Assembly (NCBI GenBank): GCA_041396125.1
Contig: JAWKZG010000013.1
Location: 124,001-188,000 of the forward strand
Source of the DNA: JAWKZG01 sp041396125
Lineage (GTDB): Bacteria; Pseudomonadota; Gammaproteobacteria; Competibacterales; Competibacteraceae
Reading direction: 5' to 3'
DNA: 64,000 nt
A program made the translations under genes and the position numbers. The notes beneath the pieces are model-generated. The model was not told the origin of the DNA. It was given only the letters and a program-made list of their open reading frames with translations, and did no database searches. This document shows positions 36,167 through 46,900 of the stretch, piece after piece; within the stretch, counting starts at the first letter, position 1, and each line of letters opens with the position of its first letter.

Positions 36167-36552
36167 ATGGCCAGCGCCTACGCCCAGATCGAAGCCGCAA
36201 TGAAGCCTTACTTTGACGGATTTTATGGAAGCCGTATCGAAACCCTGCAGCGGGTGTTTCACCCCAACTGTCATCTTTATTCAGCCACTCTGGAGAGCTG
36301 GCGGATGATGACGCGTGGACGCGTATACGCCCGTGTCGCCGCCCGGAAGCGCCTGCCAGGCGTAACGAAAGACGCACAGACGGATAATTTCCATCGAGGA
36401 TTTTCCGATGACGTAACGGCCCTGGCAATCGTGCAAATCGGCATCGGCGATAAGCTGTACACCGACTTCCTGAATTTCACATCAAGCTGAAGGGTGAATG
36501 GCGGATTATCGCTAAAATTTATACCTTTACCAGCCGCGAAATTCCGCTATAA
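36167..36552 (+). pseudogene. NTF2-like (putative lumazine-binding) protein, several frameshifts
   Basis: GGAG precedes ATG 36167. MASAYAQIEAAMKPYFDGFYGSRIETLQRVFHPNCHLYSA is the typical N-terminal helix and strand of the SnoaL/NTF2-like fold. The middle (about 36300-36410) is scrambled by at least two indels: PARRNERRTD appears in one frame and FSDDVTALAIVQIGIGDKLYTDFLNF in another. The end is HIKLKGEWRIIAKIYTF to the stop at 36552. Such proteins bind or turn over small hydrophobic molecules, with no specific role known. Probably inactive. Confidence 0.6.
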
Positions 36553-36979
36553 CAAGCATTAGAGCGTGCCCGCAAATGGTCCCTCATCTGCCAGACTAAC
36601 CATCGCGCGGGGCAAGCAGGTATTTTGTCAGTTGCCCTTGCCGTCGCTGACGTAAAATATCGCCAGGAAAAACAACCCTCCAGCCCGAAAATACTACTCA
36701 GACCCAGCTTGCCAGCCCATGGCTACGTTATTATGCCCACGTTAAAAACTTTCCAATTACAGTTGCGAACTGGCTGACAAGCTCTTATTCTTAAGAAGAG
36801 CCATCGCACCTGTTATAACCTTGATGTAGTTACGCGACTGAGCTGATAAGTTCTGATTGCTATCAGGGCATATTCCACCACAATCCGCATTTCTCAAAGT
36901 GTACCAAGCGATGGCTTGAGTTGTAGAGCTGCGTAACTCCATTCTTATAAAAATTAACACCATGTGAGGAGTAGACACT
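36553..36979. other. Non-coding gap before the CUT1 transporter
   Basis: No convincing gene appears in these 427 bases. GCTCTT and AAGAGC around 36780-36800 form a small hairpin that could end the upstream unit. The last 100 bases, including GAGGAG before ATG 36980, should carry the transporter promoter. Confidence 0.35.
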
Positions 36980-38373
36980 ATGGCTAACATGTTTTCCAAC
37001 CGCTATTCGCGCCGCGCTTTTTTGCGTAAAGCCAGCAAATTGTCCGCGTTGGGCATGGCTACCTCGCTGACACCGGATTTGATATTTGCTGAATCCAAAG
37101 TTGATCTGGCTGGTCTTGAGATCGACTACTGGAATATGATCGGCGTGCAAAACAAAACCGTACGCGAGCAGTCGGAAACGATCATCAAGGCTTTCGAGCA
37201 AAGAACCGGTTGTAAAGTCAATGTCACCTGGAACAGTTATGGTGACATCATTGGTCCCAAATACCGCACTAACTTCATTGGTAACGTCAAACCGACCGTG
37301 TTTGACACCTCCTCACGCTGGGTCGGCCAGTTGCGCAGTTTTATGCGCCCACTGGATGATTTTATCGAGTCAGAGCTGGATGCTGACGCCCGCGCCGGCA
37401 TTGACTGGATGTTTCCGCTGTTTCGACGCCAGACCAGCGGCTTCGCCGACGCCAGCAGCAACTATGCAATCCCGCTGAATCTGGTGCCACAGGCACCTTA
37501 TATCCTCAACCGTGATCATTTTGACAAAGCGGGCATCGACTTCGACGCTAACTATCCCATCCACGATAGCATTTCCTACGTCGAGTTATGCAAGAGTTGC
37601 AGGCTGCAGCCGGATCAATCTCCCGACCGGGGTGTATGGCAGATCTGGGACTTTGCGCCGATACGCGGCTGAACGGCTGGATCCGGTCAGTAGACAAGGA
37701 TACCAGCGACTTCCTCAACGCTGACTGGACGCAGAGCAACGCGACTTCAGATGCCTGGATGAAGGGTGTGCAGTTTTACGTTGATGTCTTCCGCAAACAC
37801 AAACTGTCGTCGCCCAATACCCCGGCCAGTTCTGATGAAGAAGCCGTAGAGCAGTTTATTTTCGGCCGTAAAAGCATTGTTCACTGCGATTTGCTCAACC
37901 GGGGCACGCTGCTGGAGAAAATGCCCGAGCAGATGCAGCAGGGCAGGATCGTGTGGGGGCCACATTTTCCGTTGGCCGGTGGTAATTCCGGCTCGCAATG
38001 CTTTCTGGGCATGAACAGTTTCCACATCGTCAAACAAGAAGGCCCTGACGCCGATCTGAAAGAACGGGCAGCCTGGGAATTCATCAAGGAATGGTTGCGG
38101 GCGGACAATGCCCTGGCGGTTTCAAAAAGCTCTGGTCTTACCGGTCGTCGCGATCTTTGGGATCAGCTGAAAGGTTCGCCTGATCGCCATATTGAAGCTG
38201 CCATGGCCACTATTGGCGATGATCCGGGCGTATGGACCGGACACCCGAAATCGGTGGATTTTCAGTACAACCTGATTGCACCACATGGTCAACGAATGCT
38301 GCAGGGTGAACCTGTGGAACAAGAGTTGGCAGCCTACGCCAAGGAAGTTAACGACGCGCTGGCGCAAGGCTAA
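36980..38373 (+). pseudogene. CUT1-type ABC transporter substrate-binding protein with Tat signal, frameshifted
   Basis: The N-terminus SRRAFLRKASKLSALGM is a twin-arginine signal, so the protein would be exported folded. GLEIDYWNMIGVQNKTVREQSETIIKAFEQRTGCKVNVTWNSYGD opens an SBP_bac_1-like fold of about 465 aa. Frames change two or three times between 37580 and 37680 (ELCKSCRLQPDQ, then MQELQAAAGS, with GVYGRSGTL in the third). The rest is continuous: NGWIRSVDKDTSDFLNADWTQ, QFIFGRKSIVHCDLLNRG, and so on to the end. The ligand is unknown; the permeases and ATPase downstream are of the sugar (MalFGK) class. Confidence 0.82.
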
Positions 38374-38431
38374 ACCTGCTACCGGGCGCTCACCCGACAC
38401 GGGGTGTGGGGTGAGCGCGGAAATACTGCCT

Positions 38432-39334
38432 ATGAAAGATTTCTGGACAAATACCAGCCGGGAAGACAAATGGCTGATTTTTATCTTTCTGCTTCCAACA
38501 CTGCTGTTTATGGTGTTGTTGTTGTGGGTGCCGTTTATACAAGGTGTATGGATGAGCTTTCACAACTGGCCTTTTATGGGCGAGCCGAAGTGGAAAGGCT
38601 TACAAAACTATACCGATTTTATGCACGCTGACTATTTTTGGGTGTCGATAAAAACCACCCTGATTTATTCATTATCCACCTTGTTTCAGTTGATACTTGC
38701 GCTCGCGGCTGCACTCGCGATCAAGCAACAGTTCGTGCCCTATAAATCGCTGTGGCGCGGCATCATGATTATTTCCTACACCATGCCGCCCGTCGTGCTC
38801 GGTGCGATCTGGCTGTTTCTGCTCGACCCCGGCTTGGGCATGATTACTCATTATCTGCTGGAATGGGGCATCATCGACGAGCCGATCTACTGGTTTTCGG
38901 ACAACACCTGGGCCAAGTGGATTATCACCCTGGTCGCTTCCTGGACGTTCTGGCCTTTTATGTTTCTGATCATTCTGGCGTCGCTGCAATCCATTCCGCA
39001 GTCACACTACGAACTGGCAGAGATTTACGGCGCGAATCTCTGGCAACGGTTTTGGCATGTCACCTGGTATCACGTCAAAGGTGCGATTCTGGTCGTGGTG
39101 ATCCTGCGACTGGCGTTCAATCTGGCCAAGATTGATCAACCGTTCTCGCTGACAGGCGGCGGGCCGGGCTATGAAACCAGTGTGCTCAGTATTTTGATGT
39201 ACCGCTTTGCTTTCATGTCCGGTGATTTCGGCATGGCCTTTACGGTGGGCATGTTCCTGGTCGTAATGACCGTAGTGCTGATTTTGCCGTTCGCCTATCT
39301 CTATCAGAAAAACTTTCGCCGTACGGCACGCTGA
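38432..39334 (+). CDS. CUT1-type ABC transporter permease (MalF/UgpA-like)
   Basis: 300 aa from ATG 38432; the longer ORF from 38276 overlaps the SBP gene and has no membrane start. Six hydrophobic segments begin with WLIFIFLLPTLLFMVLLLWVPF. The EAA loop YELAEIYGANLWQRFWHVTWYHVKGAI contacts the ATPase, and FNLAKIDQPFSLTGGGPGYETSVLSILMYRFAF is typical of the UgpA/MalF type. It is 58 bases after the SBP gene. The frame is complete. Confidence 0.9.
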   Translation: MKDFWTNTSREDKWLIFIFLLPTLLFMVLLLWVPFIQGVWMSFHNWPFMGEPKWKGLQNYTDFMHADYFWVSIKTTLIYSLSTLFQLILALAAALAIKQQFVPYKSLWRGIMIISYTMPPVVLGAIWLFLLDPGLGMITHYLLEWGIIDEPIYWFSDNTWAKWIITLVASWTFWPFMFLIILASLQSIPQSHYELAEIYGANLWQRFWHVTWYHVKGAILVVVILRLAFNLAKIDQPFSLTGGGPGYETSVLSILMYRFAFMSGDFGMAFTVGMFLVVMTVVLILPFAYLYQKNFRRTAR

Positions 39335-39341
39335 GGCTACG

Positions 39342-40172
39342 ATGTATAGCGATGATCGTTCCACTTTGCTACAAAAACTGCTGACTTTCAGCGTATTGGC
39401 GCTGATTTTGGCGCTCGTTCTGATACCGTACACCTACGTTATTGTGACGGCTTTCAAATCACCGGGAGAGGTGTTTGAAACCCGCTGGATACCGCAGGAA
39501 TTTAGCGTGCAGGCCTGGATTGATGTGTTCCGGATCAATGAGTTTCATTACTATCTCTGGAACAGCTTTCTGTCGGGGCTTGGCGCAGCGGTATTGGCTA
39601 TTGTTATCTCGGTACCGGGGGCCTATGTTTTCGCCCGCAAGGAATTTCCGGGCCGCGAGCCCTTTTTTTATCTGATCGTCGGCACCCTGATATTTCCGTT
39701 TATTCTGCTGATCGTGCCCATTACGATCACCTGGATTAAAATCGGCCTGTTTAACAGCTTTCTCGGGCTGTGGCTGGCGTTTCAGATCTTTGCCGTTCCC
39801 TACTCAATGTGGATTCTGCGAGGGTATTTTGCGCAGATGCCGAGGTTTCTGGAAGAAGCCGCCATGATCTACGGTTGCACCCAGTTCCAGGCCTTTTTCA
39901 GAGTTGTTCTGCCCATGGCCAAGCCGGTGATCATATCGGTATTGTTTCTGGCTTTTTTACAGGGCTGGAGCGACTTTCTGTTCTCCAATATGTTGACGAC
40001 CGGAGACGGGCCACGCACTGCCTCAGTGGCTATTTATGTGTCTTCAGCCGGTGGTGAGCGGATTGAGTGGGGCGTACTGATGGTCATGACACTGGTCACC
40101 GGTATACCACCCGTCATCTTGTACATGCTGGCACAAAAACATATCACCAAGACCTTCCAGACAGCAGGCTAA
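39342..40172 (+). CDS. CUT1-type ABC transporter permease (MalG/UgpE-like)
   Basis: 276 aa with six membrane segments. The start LTFSVLALILALVLIPYTYVIVTAFKSPGEVF and the NSFLSGLGAAVLAIVISVPGAYVFARKEFPG region are standard for MalG-type subunits. The EAA loop is EEAAMIYGCTQFQAFFRVVLPMAKP. The start is seven bases after the partner permease, so the pair is co-translated. The solute is not predictable from sequence. Confidence 0.9.
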   Translation: MYSDDRSTLLQKLLTFSVLALILALVLIPYTYVIVTAFKSPGEVFETRWIPQEFSVQAWIDVFRINEFHYYLWNSFLSGLGAAVLAIVISVPGAYVFARKEFPGREPFFYLIVGTLIFPFILLIVPITITWIKIGLFNSFLGLWLAFQIFAVPYSMWILRGYFAQMPRFLEEAAMIYGCTQFQAFFRVVLPMAKPVIISVLFLAFLQGWSDFLFSNMLTTGDGPRTASVAIYVSSAGGERIEWGVLMVMTLVTGIPPVILYMLAQKHITKTFQTAG

Positions 40173-40185
40173 GGGCGAAAAAATA

Positions 40186-41304
40186 ATGACAACAACTGGA
40201 TTACGCGTAAATCATTTGCGCAAAACTTTCCGTGGTGGCTCCGTGGTAGCCTGCCAGGATGTTAATCTCGATATTGAACAGGGCGAATTGCTGGTACTGC
40301 TTGGTCCGTCCGGCTGCGGGAAAACGACCACCTTGCGTTGTATCGCGGGACTGGAACGGCCTGACAATGATGATGCCATCTGGCTCAATGGCACCAATAT
40401 AACGCGCGTTCCTCCCAAGGATCGCAATCTGGCATTTGTGTTTCAGGACACGGCGCTATTCCCTCATCTGAACGTGCGGCGCAATATTTCTTTTGGCCTG
40501 GATATGCGTAAGGCTTTGCCGCAGGACGACATCAAACGGCGTGTCGATGAAGTTGGCAAGTTACTGCAGGTCGGACACCTGCTAGAGCGCAGTGCCCATG
40601 AATTGTCGGGTGGACAGGGTCAGCGTGTTGCCTTGGGCCGCGCCATTGTGATGGAGCCGGCAGCCTTTCTGCTGGACGAACCCCTGGCCAATCTCGACGC
40701 CGCTTTGCGGGTGGAAATGCGTACTGAAATCAAACTGATTCAGCGCAAACTCGACACGACCATGATTTTTGTCACCCACGATCAGGAAGAAGCATTGACC
40801 CTGGGCGACAAGATCGCCGTCATGAAAGACGGTTTGGTGCAGCAGGTTGACAGTGCCCGCAATATTTATCTGCGGCCGGCCAATCTGTTTGTTGGCACGT
40901 TTATCGGTTCACCGCCGATCAATCAGTTTCCCTGCACGCTGAAGACCGAAGGCGATACGCTGATGCTGTGTTCGTCGTCGTTCACACTGCCGTTACCGCC
41001 GGCTATTGCCAAAGTGCTGGTCGATAAAAATTGCGCCGAGCTCACCCTGGGTATCCGGCCGGAGTTTATCCAGATTACTGAATCTGGCGCAGCGGCTGAA
41101 AGCATTCCCGGAAAAGTGCAGCTAACCGAGTTGCTGGGTAGCCGTACGCTGATTTATGTCGCTGTTGGCGATACTGAATATCGGGTGTTAGTGCAGGGCG
41201 ATAGCGCTGTCAAGGAAGGCGATAATGTGCATTTATCGGTGCAGCTCGAAAAGGCTTTCTACTTCGACCAAAACGGAAATAATGCCCTGCCTGCAACGGG
41301 TTAA
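40186..41304 (+). CDS. CUT1-type ABC transporter ATP-binding protein (MalK/UgpC-like)
   Basis: 372 aa. GPSGCGKTTTLRCIAGLERP (Walker A near residues 38-46), AHELSGGQGQRVALGRA (signature), AFLLDEPLANLDAAL (Walker B) and VTHDQEEALTLGDKIAVM (H-loop) lie in order. The C-terminal ~130 residues form the MOI/TOBE regulatory domain (LGIRPEFIQI, LLGSRTLIYVAVGDTEY). It is 14 bases after the second permease, the last gene of this transporter. The frame is complete. Confidence 0.91.
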   Translation: MTTTGLRVNHLRKTFRGGSVVACQDVNLDIEQGELLVLLGPSGCGKTTTLRCIAGLERPDNDDAIWLNGTNITRVPPKDRNLAFVFQDTALFPHLNVRRNISFGLDMRKALPQDDIKRRVDEVGKLLQVGHLLERSAHELSGGQGQRVALGRAIVMEPAAFLLDEPLANLDAALRVEMRTEIKLIQRKLDTTMIFVTHDQEEALTLGDKIAVMKDGLVQQVDSARNIYLRPANLFVGTFIGSPPINQFPCTLKTEGDTLMLCSSSFTLPLPPAIAKVLVDKNCAELTLGIRPEFIQITESGAAAESIPGKVQLTELLGSRTLIYVAVGDTEYRVLVQGDSAVKEGDNVHLSVQLEKAFYFDQNGNNALPATG

Positions 41305-41388
41305 GACTGTCCTGATTCGGCATGTGCTTGCAGTTGCACGATAAGCGGCAGGGAGTATAGCGCTATCCTGATTGATGAGGTCAGAACC

Positions 41389-42318
41389 CTAGCGGATATG
41401 GCTTACCACTGTATTGCTGCTGCCCGAAAAGGTATCGACCTCAATCACCTTGGCTTTGACCAGTTCGGTCTTGATTTTTTTGACAGGACTGGTTGTCTGC
41501 GCCGGATCGACATAACTCTGAAAAGTCAGTTCTATTAATTCTGTGACCTTCTGCAGAGATTGCTGCACGATATAACCGGGTTCATAACGAATTTTAATAG
41601 TGACACAGCGGATCTTGTGGGCCTGGCCATTGTGTACGGCTACAGGTCTGGTGCTGCCACGGTGATGAATAGGCGGACCGGCGGGGTTTACGGGGTTTTG
41701 CAGCGGCACGTTGCCCAGTCGCTGCACGTTGGCTGTCTTGGCCGGGTCTTCCCCGGCGAGCCAGGTGCGCAGACTATTGGAGCCATCACGGTTTTCATTG
41801 ATCAGGCTTTTTATTTCATTTTCTGCCTGGGTGCACAGATTGGCCAGGAGAACAACCGCACGCCCTGTGGTATAAGCCCCGCTGGGACAAGGCCAGGGGT
41901 TATCCCTTGACGTAATCGTGAGATCAACTACCCGGATGTCACCATCGCGTGGCGTATGGCCGGTCCCTCCCGCCAGTTGTAATAGCGCTTTGCGCAGTTG
42001 TGTGGTGACATCGCCCTTGGCCGCTGTGGTTACGCTTTTGCATTCAACCGATTTGGCGAATAGCTTGTCCGCAGCACCTACCGTAACATCGGCATGGACC
42101 TGGGTTATGATTTCACGGCCTTTGCCTTGTGCCTTGACCAGGGTTATGTATTCAAGCATGAAGGCCTCGGCCTGGCCGTAGGCTTTATTGATGCCGGTTG
42201 CGATCTGGCTTTTTTTGTCAGCATCCAGTTTGTCGTAGGCACCTGGGGTATTGATGATGGTTGCAAAAATATCAACCATCCGGTTCAGTCTTTGCAGTAA
42301 TTCGGTGGCAGGTAACAT
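41389..42318 (-). CDS. Hypothetical protein with a possible PD-(D/E)xK nuclease-like core
   Basis: 309 aa, no signal peptide. The N-terminal 70 residues are helical (LLQRLNRMVDIFATIINTPGAYDKLDADKKSQ). The middle reads ADVTVGAADKLFAKSVECKSVTTAAKGDVTTQLRKALLQLAG: an Asp, then VECKSV about fourteen residues later, then a Gln-containing helix, as in PD-(D/E)xK folds. A His/Pro/Gly-rich stretch (AGPPIHHRGSTRPVAVHNGQAHK) follows. I recognise no named family. Alone on the minus strand between two plus-strand operons; the stop is 85 bases from that of the ATPase. Confidence 0.5.
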   Translation of the reverse strand: MLPATELLQRLNRMVDIFATIINTPGAYDKLDADKKSQIATGINKAYGQAEAFMLEYITLVKAQGKGREIITQVHADVTVGAADKLFAKSVECKSVTTAAKGDVTTQLRKALLQLAGGTGHTPRDGDIRVVDLTITSRDNPWPCPSGAYTTGRAVVLLANLCTQAENEIKSLINENRDGSNSLRTWLAGEDPAKTANVQRLGNVPLQNPVNPAGPPIHHRGSTRPVAVHNGQAHKIRCVTIKIRYEPGYIVQQSLQKVTELIELTFQSYVDPAQTTSPVKKIKTELVKAKVIEVDTFSGSSNTVVSHIR

Positions 42319-42754
42319 GATTATCCTCGTGAACGTGCAGGAACATGAAACCTTAGTATGTCCTCCCGGGTCACCTGAAAAATAGTAAGTATTACGCAGT
42401 TTATGCCGGAAAAATTACCCGGTAGCTATATCGTTTACAGCCATTTTGCGAGCTGAAAAAACTCAGTTATTTAATTTTAAATGTACAGCCGGTTGAGTTG
42501 TATTTAAGAATATATACTCTGGTTCCGATATCTCTAAGCAAGTGCAGAATGCTGTAGCAGTGCGGCTTAAAGCCCCCTGATCTGTGGACACGGTTGCGTT
42601 GACCCCCCCATAAAAATCTGTAGCATGCCGCGCATCACACGAAAACAAAAACACCAAACAAGGAATAAAAATATGTTGTGCAAAACACTATCGCAATCAC
42701 CGTTTTTTTTCTTTTTACAAATCAGGTCTGGTTTAACTGCTTGGATTGATTGAT
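42319..42754. other. Non-coding gap with the divergent starts of the hypothetical gene and the RND operon
   Basis: No gene is supported in these 436 bases, which become AT-rich from about 42450 on. The efflux operon promoter is expected here. No regulator gene (TetR- or MarR-type) is encoded between the divergent units. Confidence 0.35.
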
Positions 42755-43957
42755 ATGACGATGCTCAATCAAAGTACTGCCCGCACTGTATTTTTTCTGG
42801 GTTGTCTGACCCTGACCGCCTGCGGGCCGTCTGAAACGCCACGCCCGCCTGCCGCGCCGCCTGCTGTGACTGTGGCGGCTGTTAGCGAACGGGAAGTGAA
42901 CGCCGTGCACGAACAGATCGGGCGCACCGAAGCTGTGGCCTCAGTGGATCTGCAAGCCCGCGTGCAAGGCATTTTACAGGCCCAGCATTTCACCGACGGG
43001 GCTGAAGTTGAGGAGGGCACGGTATTGTTCGAGATCGAGCCCGATCAGTACCAGGCCAGCGTAGCGGTGGCCGAAGCGGCTGTGGCAAGTGCCGAGGCAA
43101 CCCATCAGCGTGCCGCGCAATATCTGAAGCGTCTGCAGGGTATGAAGCGGGGGGAGGTCTCGGATTCTGATCGTGATGTTGCTGCTGCCGATGAGCAGCG
43201 GACCAAAGCACAGGTGGAGCAGGCCAAAGCGCAATTGCAGCTGGCGCAACTCGATCTTGACTATAGCCAGATCACCGCACCGCTGAGCGGGCGTATGGGC
43301 AAGGCCGAATTCAGTGTCGGCAATCTGGTGGGGCCTGACAGCGGCGTGCTGGTAACGCTGGTTCAACTCGACCCTATTTATGTCAGCTGGACGATCAGCG
43401 AACGCCTGATCACGGCGTTTATCAAAAAACGGCATGATGCGGGGGAAGCGATTGGCAAGAATCGATATTTTGTCCCGACAATCCGGCTCTCGGATGGTGA
43501 AGTGTATCCACACCAGGGCGAGATCACGTTCATTGATAATAAGGTGGATGATCGCACCGGCACAGTGGCGTTGCGTGCCACCTTCCCCAACCCGGACAAG
43601 CTGTTGCTGCCGGGGCAGTTTGTTACCGTACTGTTACAAAGCCAGGCCTCCGAGCGGAAACGAGTCGTGCCGCAGGCGGCGATACAGCAGGACCAGGCCG
43701 GTTATTACGTGCTGCTGGTGAACGCACAAAATCAGGTCGAGCAACGGCGGATTACTGTTGGCGAACGTGATGGTCTGGACTGGATCGTTGAAGATGGCCT
43801 GCAGGTGGGCGAACTGGTGATCTATCAGGGCGTGGAGAAAGTGCGCGCCGGGGGCACCGTCAATCCCACCGTGACTGAACCTGCTGACCCGGCCGGACAG
43901 GATTCAGCGCTATGTTCAGTCTGTTTTTTATTGACCGGCCGCGTTTTGCAATCGTAA
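42755..43957 (+). CDS. RND efflux periplasmic adaptor lipoprotein (AcrA/MexA-like)
   Basis: About 400 aa from ATG 42755. The signal sequence ends in the lipobox LTAC followed by GPSETPRPP, so the protein is acylated and anchored in the inner membrane facing the periplasm. DLQARVQGILQAQHFTDGAEVEEGTVLFEI is the first lipoyl half, DLDYSQITAPLSGRMGKAEFSVGNLV the second, and TVALRATFPNPDKLLLPGQFVTVLLQ the beta-barrel. A helical hairpin lies between. The ORF runs 46 bases into the pump gene; the last ~15 residues (CSVCFLLTGRVLQS) look spurious, so a stop may have been lost by an indel near 43910. Confidence 0.9.
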   Translation: MTMLNQSTARTVFFLGCLTLTACGPSETPRPPAAPPAVTVAAVSEREVNAVHEQIGRTEAVASVDLQARVQGILQAQHFTDGAEVEEGTVLFEIEPDQYQASVAVAEAAVASAEATHQRAAQYLKRLQGMKRGEVSDSDRDVAAADEQRTKAQVEQAKAQLQLAQLDLDYSQITAPLSGRMGKAEFSVGNLVGPDSGVLVTLVQLDPIYVSWTISERLITAFIKKRHDAGEAIGKNRYFVPTIRLSDGEVYPHQGEITFIDNKVDDRTGTVALRATFPNPDKLLLPGQFVTVLLQSQASERKRVVPQAAIQQDQAGYYVLLVNAQNQVEQRRITVGERDGLDWIVEDGLQVGELVIYQGVEKVRAGGTVNPTVTEPADPAGQDSALCSVCFLLTGRVLQS

Positions 43958-46900
43958 TTGCCATTGTCACCGTGCTGGTGGGCCTGATTGCCATCAATAC
44001 TTTGCCCATTGCCCAGTATCCGCCTATTACACCGCCGCAGGTCGAAGTAACCGCCAGTTATCCGGGTGCCAGTGCTGAGGTCATCGAAACCACTGTAGCC
44101 AGTGTGATCGAAGCCCAGGTTAACGGCGTTGACGGTATGGTGTATATGTCGTCGACCAGTGCTGGTACCGGCACTTATACCCTGACGGTGACCTTTGCCT
44201 TGGGCACTGATGCGGACATCGCCGCAGTAAATGTACAGAATCAGGTCTCGCTGGCTGAATCGCAGTTGCCCCAGGATGTGCTTGACCAGGGTATCACCGT
44301 CAAGAAAAAATCCTCCAGCATGTTGCAGGTGTATGCGCTGTATTCGCCGGATCAGAGCTATGACCAGCTGTTTTTGTCCAATTATCTCAGTATCAATATT
44401 CTGGACACACTGGCTCGGGTGCCAGGGGTTGGCAGCGTATCGCAGTTCAACGGTCAGGATTACGGTATGCGTATCTGGCTGGACCCGGATCGGATGGCCA
44501 GTCTGGGCCTTACCACCGAAGATATCACCGCTGTGGTGCGCGACCAGAATGTGCAGGCTGCTGCCGGCCAGATCGGCCAGGCACCGAGTGCGCCGGAACA
44601 GCAATTTCAGTATACCGTCAGCGCGGAAGGGCGGCTGCAAAGTGTCGAGCAGTTCGAGCGTATCGTGGTGCGGGCCGGTACCGACGAAACCATCCTGCGA
44701 CTGGCCGATGTGGCACGGGTCGAACTCGGTGCCAAAAGCTATAGCGGTTTTTCCCGTTATAACGGTCAGCCGGCGGCGGTTTTCGCAGTTTATCAGTTGC
44801 CCGACGCCAACGCACTGGACGTGGCTGGCGGCATTGAGGCTGAACTGGAACGGCTGGCTGAGCGGTTTCCGAATGATCTGGCGTACGATCTGGTGTACGA
44901 CACGACCGAATTTATTCGCGTATCGCTCGATGAGCTGGTTGAAACCCTGTTTATCGCTCTGGCGCTGGTCATCTTTGTCGTGTTTATCTTTTTGCAGGAC
45001 TGGCGCGCCACGCTGATCCCGACGCTGGCAATTCCGGTGTCGCTTATCGGCACGTTTGCCGTGTTCAGCGTGATCGGCTTTTCGATCAACACGATCACCC
45101 TGTTCGGACTGGTGCTGGCTATCGGCATCGTGGTCGATGATGCGATTGTTGTCATTGAAAACGCACAGAGACATCTGGACGATGGCCTGTCTGCGGTTGA
45201 AGCCGCGCGAAATGCGATGCGGGAAGTGTCCGGGCCGATCATTGCCACAACCCTGGTATTGCTGGCGGTATTTGTGCCGGTGTCCTTCACGCCTGGCACA
45301 GCGGGTCAGTTGTATCAACAATTTGCACTGACCATCGCCGTCTCCGTGGGTATTTCTGCGCTTAACGCACTGACCCTGAGCCCGGCCTTGTGTGCGACAT
45401 TGCTGAAACAGCGACAGGGGCATCAGCCAGCGGCCCCGTTCCGGCTGTTTAATCGCCTGTTTGATGCCACCACACGCGGCTATACCAGTGTTGCCACCCT
45501 ACTGATTCGACGCTTGAGCGTAACACTGCTGCTGTTTATAGCGCTGACGGTGGTGGTTTTTGTGGTGTTCAGCCGCATGCCCTCGGGCTTTATTCCGGAC
45601 GAAGACCAGGGCGCTATTTTTGTAAACTTTCAGTTGCCGGACGGCGCTTCCCTGCAGCGCACGGATCGCCTGATCGCCGAGGCCGAAAAAACCATCAGTG
45701 CGATGCCCGGTGTGGCCAAAGTCATCGTGGTAGGCGGCACCTCGCTGCTCGCCGGTGCAGGTGCCAACCTGGGTATGGCGATTGTGCAGTTACAGCCCTG
45801 GGATGAGCGCACTACGCCGCAGACGTCCGTGAAGGGTATTTTGGCACGACTTTGGGGCGAACTCAGCAGCATGCCGGGTGCAACCATCATTCCGTTTGCG
45901 CCGCCCGCTATTCAGGGGCTGGGTACAACCGGTGGCTTCGAGATGGCACTGCAGGATCGCAGTGGCGCAGACCCGCAGGCCCTGGCAACAGCATCGCGTG
46001 CACTGATTTATGCTGCCAACCAGGATCCGCGACTGCAGAATGTTTATACCACGTACTCTGCCGCAGTACCGCAGGTCGCGCTGGAGATCGACCGCGAACG
46101 GGCCCAGACGCTGGGCGTCAGCATCAGTGCCATCTTCAATGCGCTACAGGCTAATCTGGGTTCACTGACGGTGAATGATTTCAATCAGTACGGTCGGGTA
46201 TATAAAGTCGTCCTGCAGGCCGATACCCGCTTTCGCGATAACCCCTCCGATATCGGACGGCTTTATGTGCGCAGCAGCAACGGTGATATGGTGCCGCTGT
46301 CGGCGCTGACCACGCGCTCGGCAGGCCTGGGACCGGACAGTCTGAAGCGCTACAACCTGTATCGCTCAGCTACCATCAATGGTTCACCGGCACCCGGCGT
46401 CAGTTCCGGCGAGGCACTGAACGCACTGGAACAGATTGCTGCCACAACACTGCCGGCTGGTATGAGTTACGAATGGTCGGGTGCCTCACTGGAAGAAAAA
46501 CAGTCCTCCGGGATTGGCATGTTATTGGCGCTGTCCCTGCTGTTCGTGTTTTTGTTCCTGGTGGCCCAGTACGAAAGCTGGGCGATACCGGTGCCGGTGT
46601 TGATGGTGGTGCCGGTAGCCGTGCTGGGCGCACTTATTGCTGCGCTGATAACCCATCTCGGGCTTGATCTGTATGTGCAGATAGGGTTGATTGTACTGGC
46701 AGGCCTGGCGACCAAGCAGGCGATTTTAATCGTTGAATTTGCCAAAGAGCTGCGCGAGCGAGATGGGCTCTCGACCATAGCAGCAGCGACCGAGGCGGCC
46801 AGACTGCGGTTTCGCGCGGTGATCATGACCTCGTTCGCGTTCATTCTCGGGATTTTGCCGCTGGTGGTCGCGACTGGCGCGGGGGCGGGTGCCCGGCACT

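Noticed and set aside
36712..36800. Short open stretch NPWLRYYAHVKNFPITV in the gap before the CUT1 transporter
   Set aside because: Under 30 residues with no start or domain; not distinguishable from chance.
38276..38431. Extension of the MalF-like permease to an ATG at 38276
   Set aside because: It overlaps the substrate-binding protein gene, is charged, and lacks relatives' features; ATG 38432 starts right before the first membrane region.
43825..45423. A 532-aa open frame antisense to the RND pump gene
   Set aside because: Rich in His, Gln and Arg and with no domain; it is the shadow of a GC-biased coding strand. The sense frame is a perfect AcrB-type protein.
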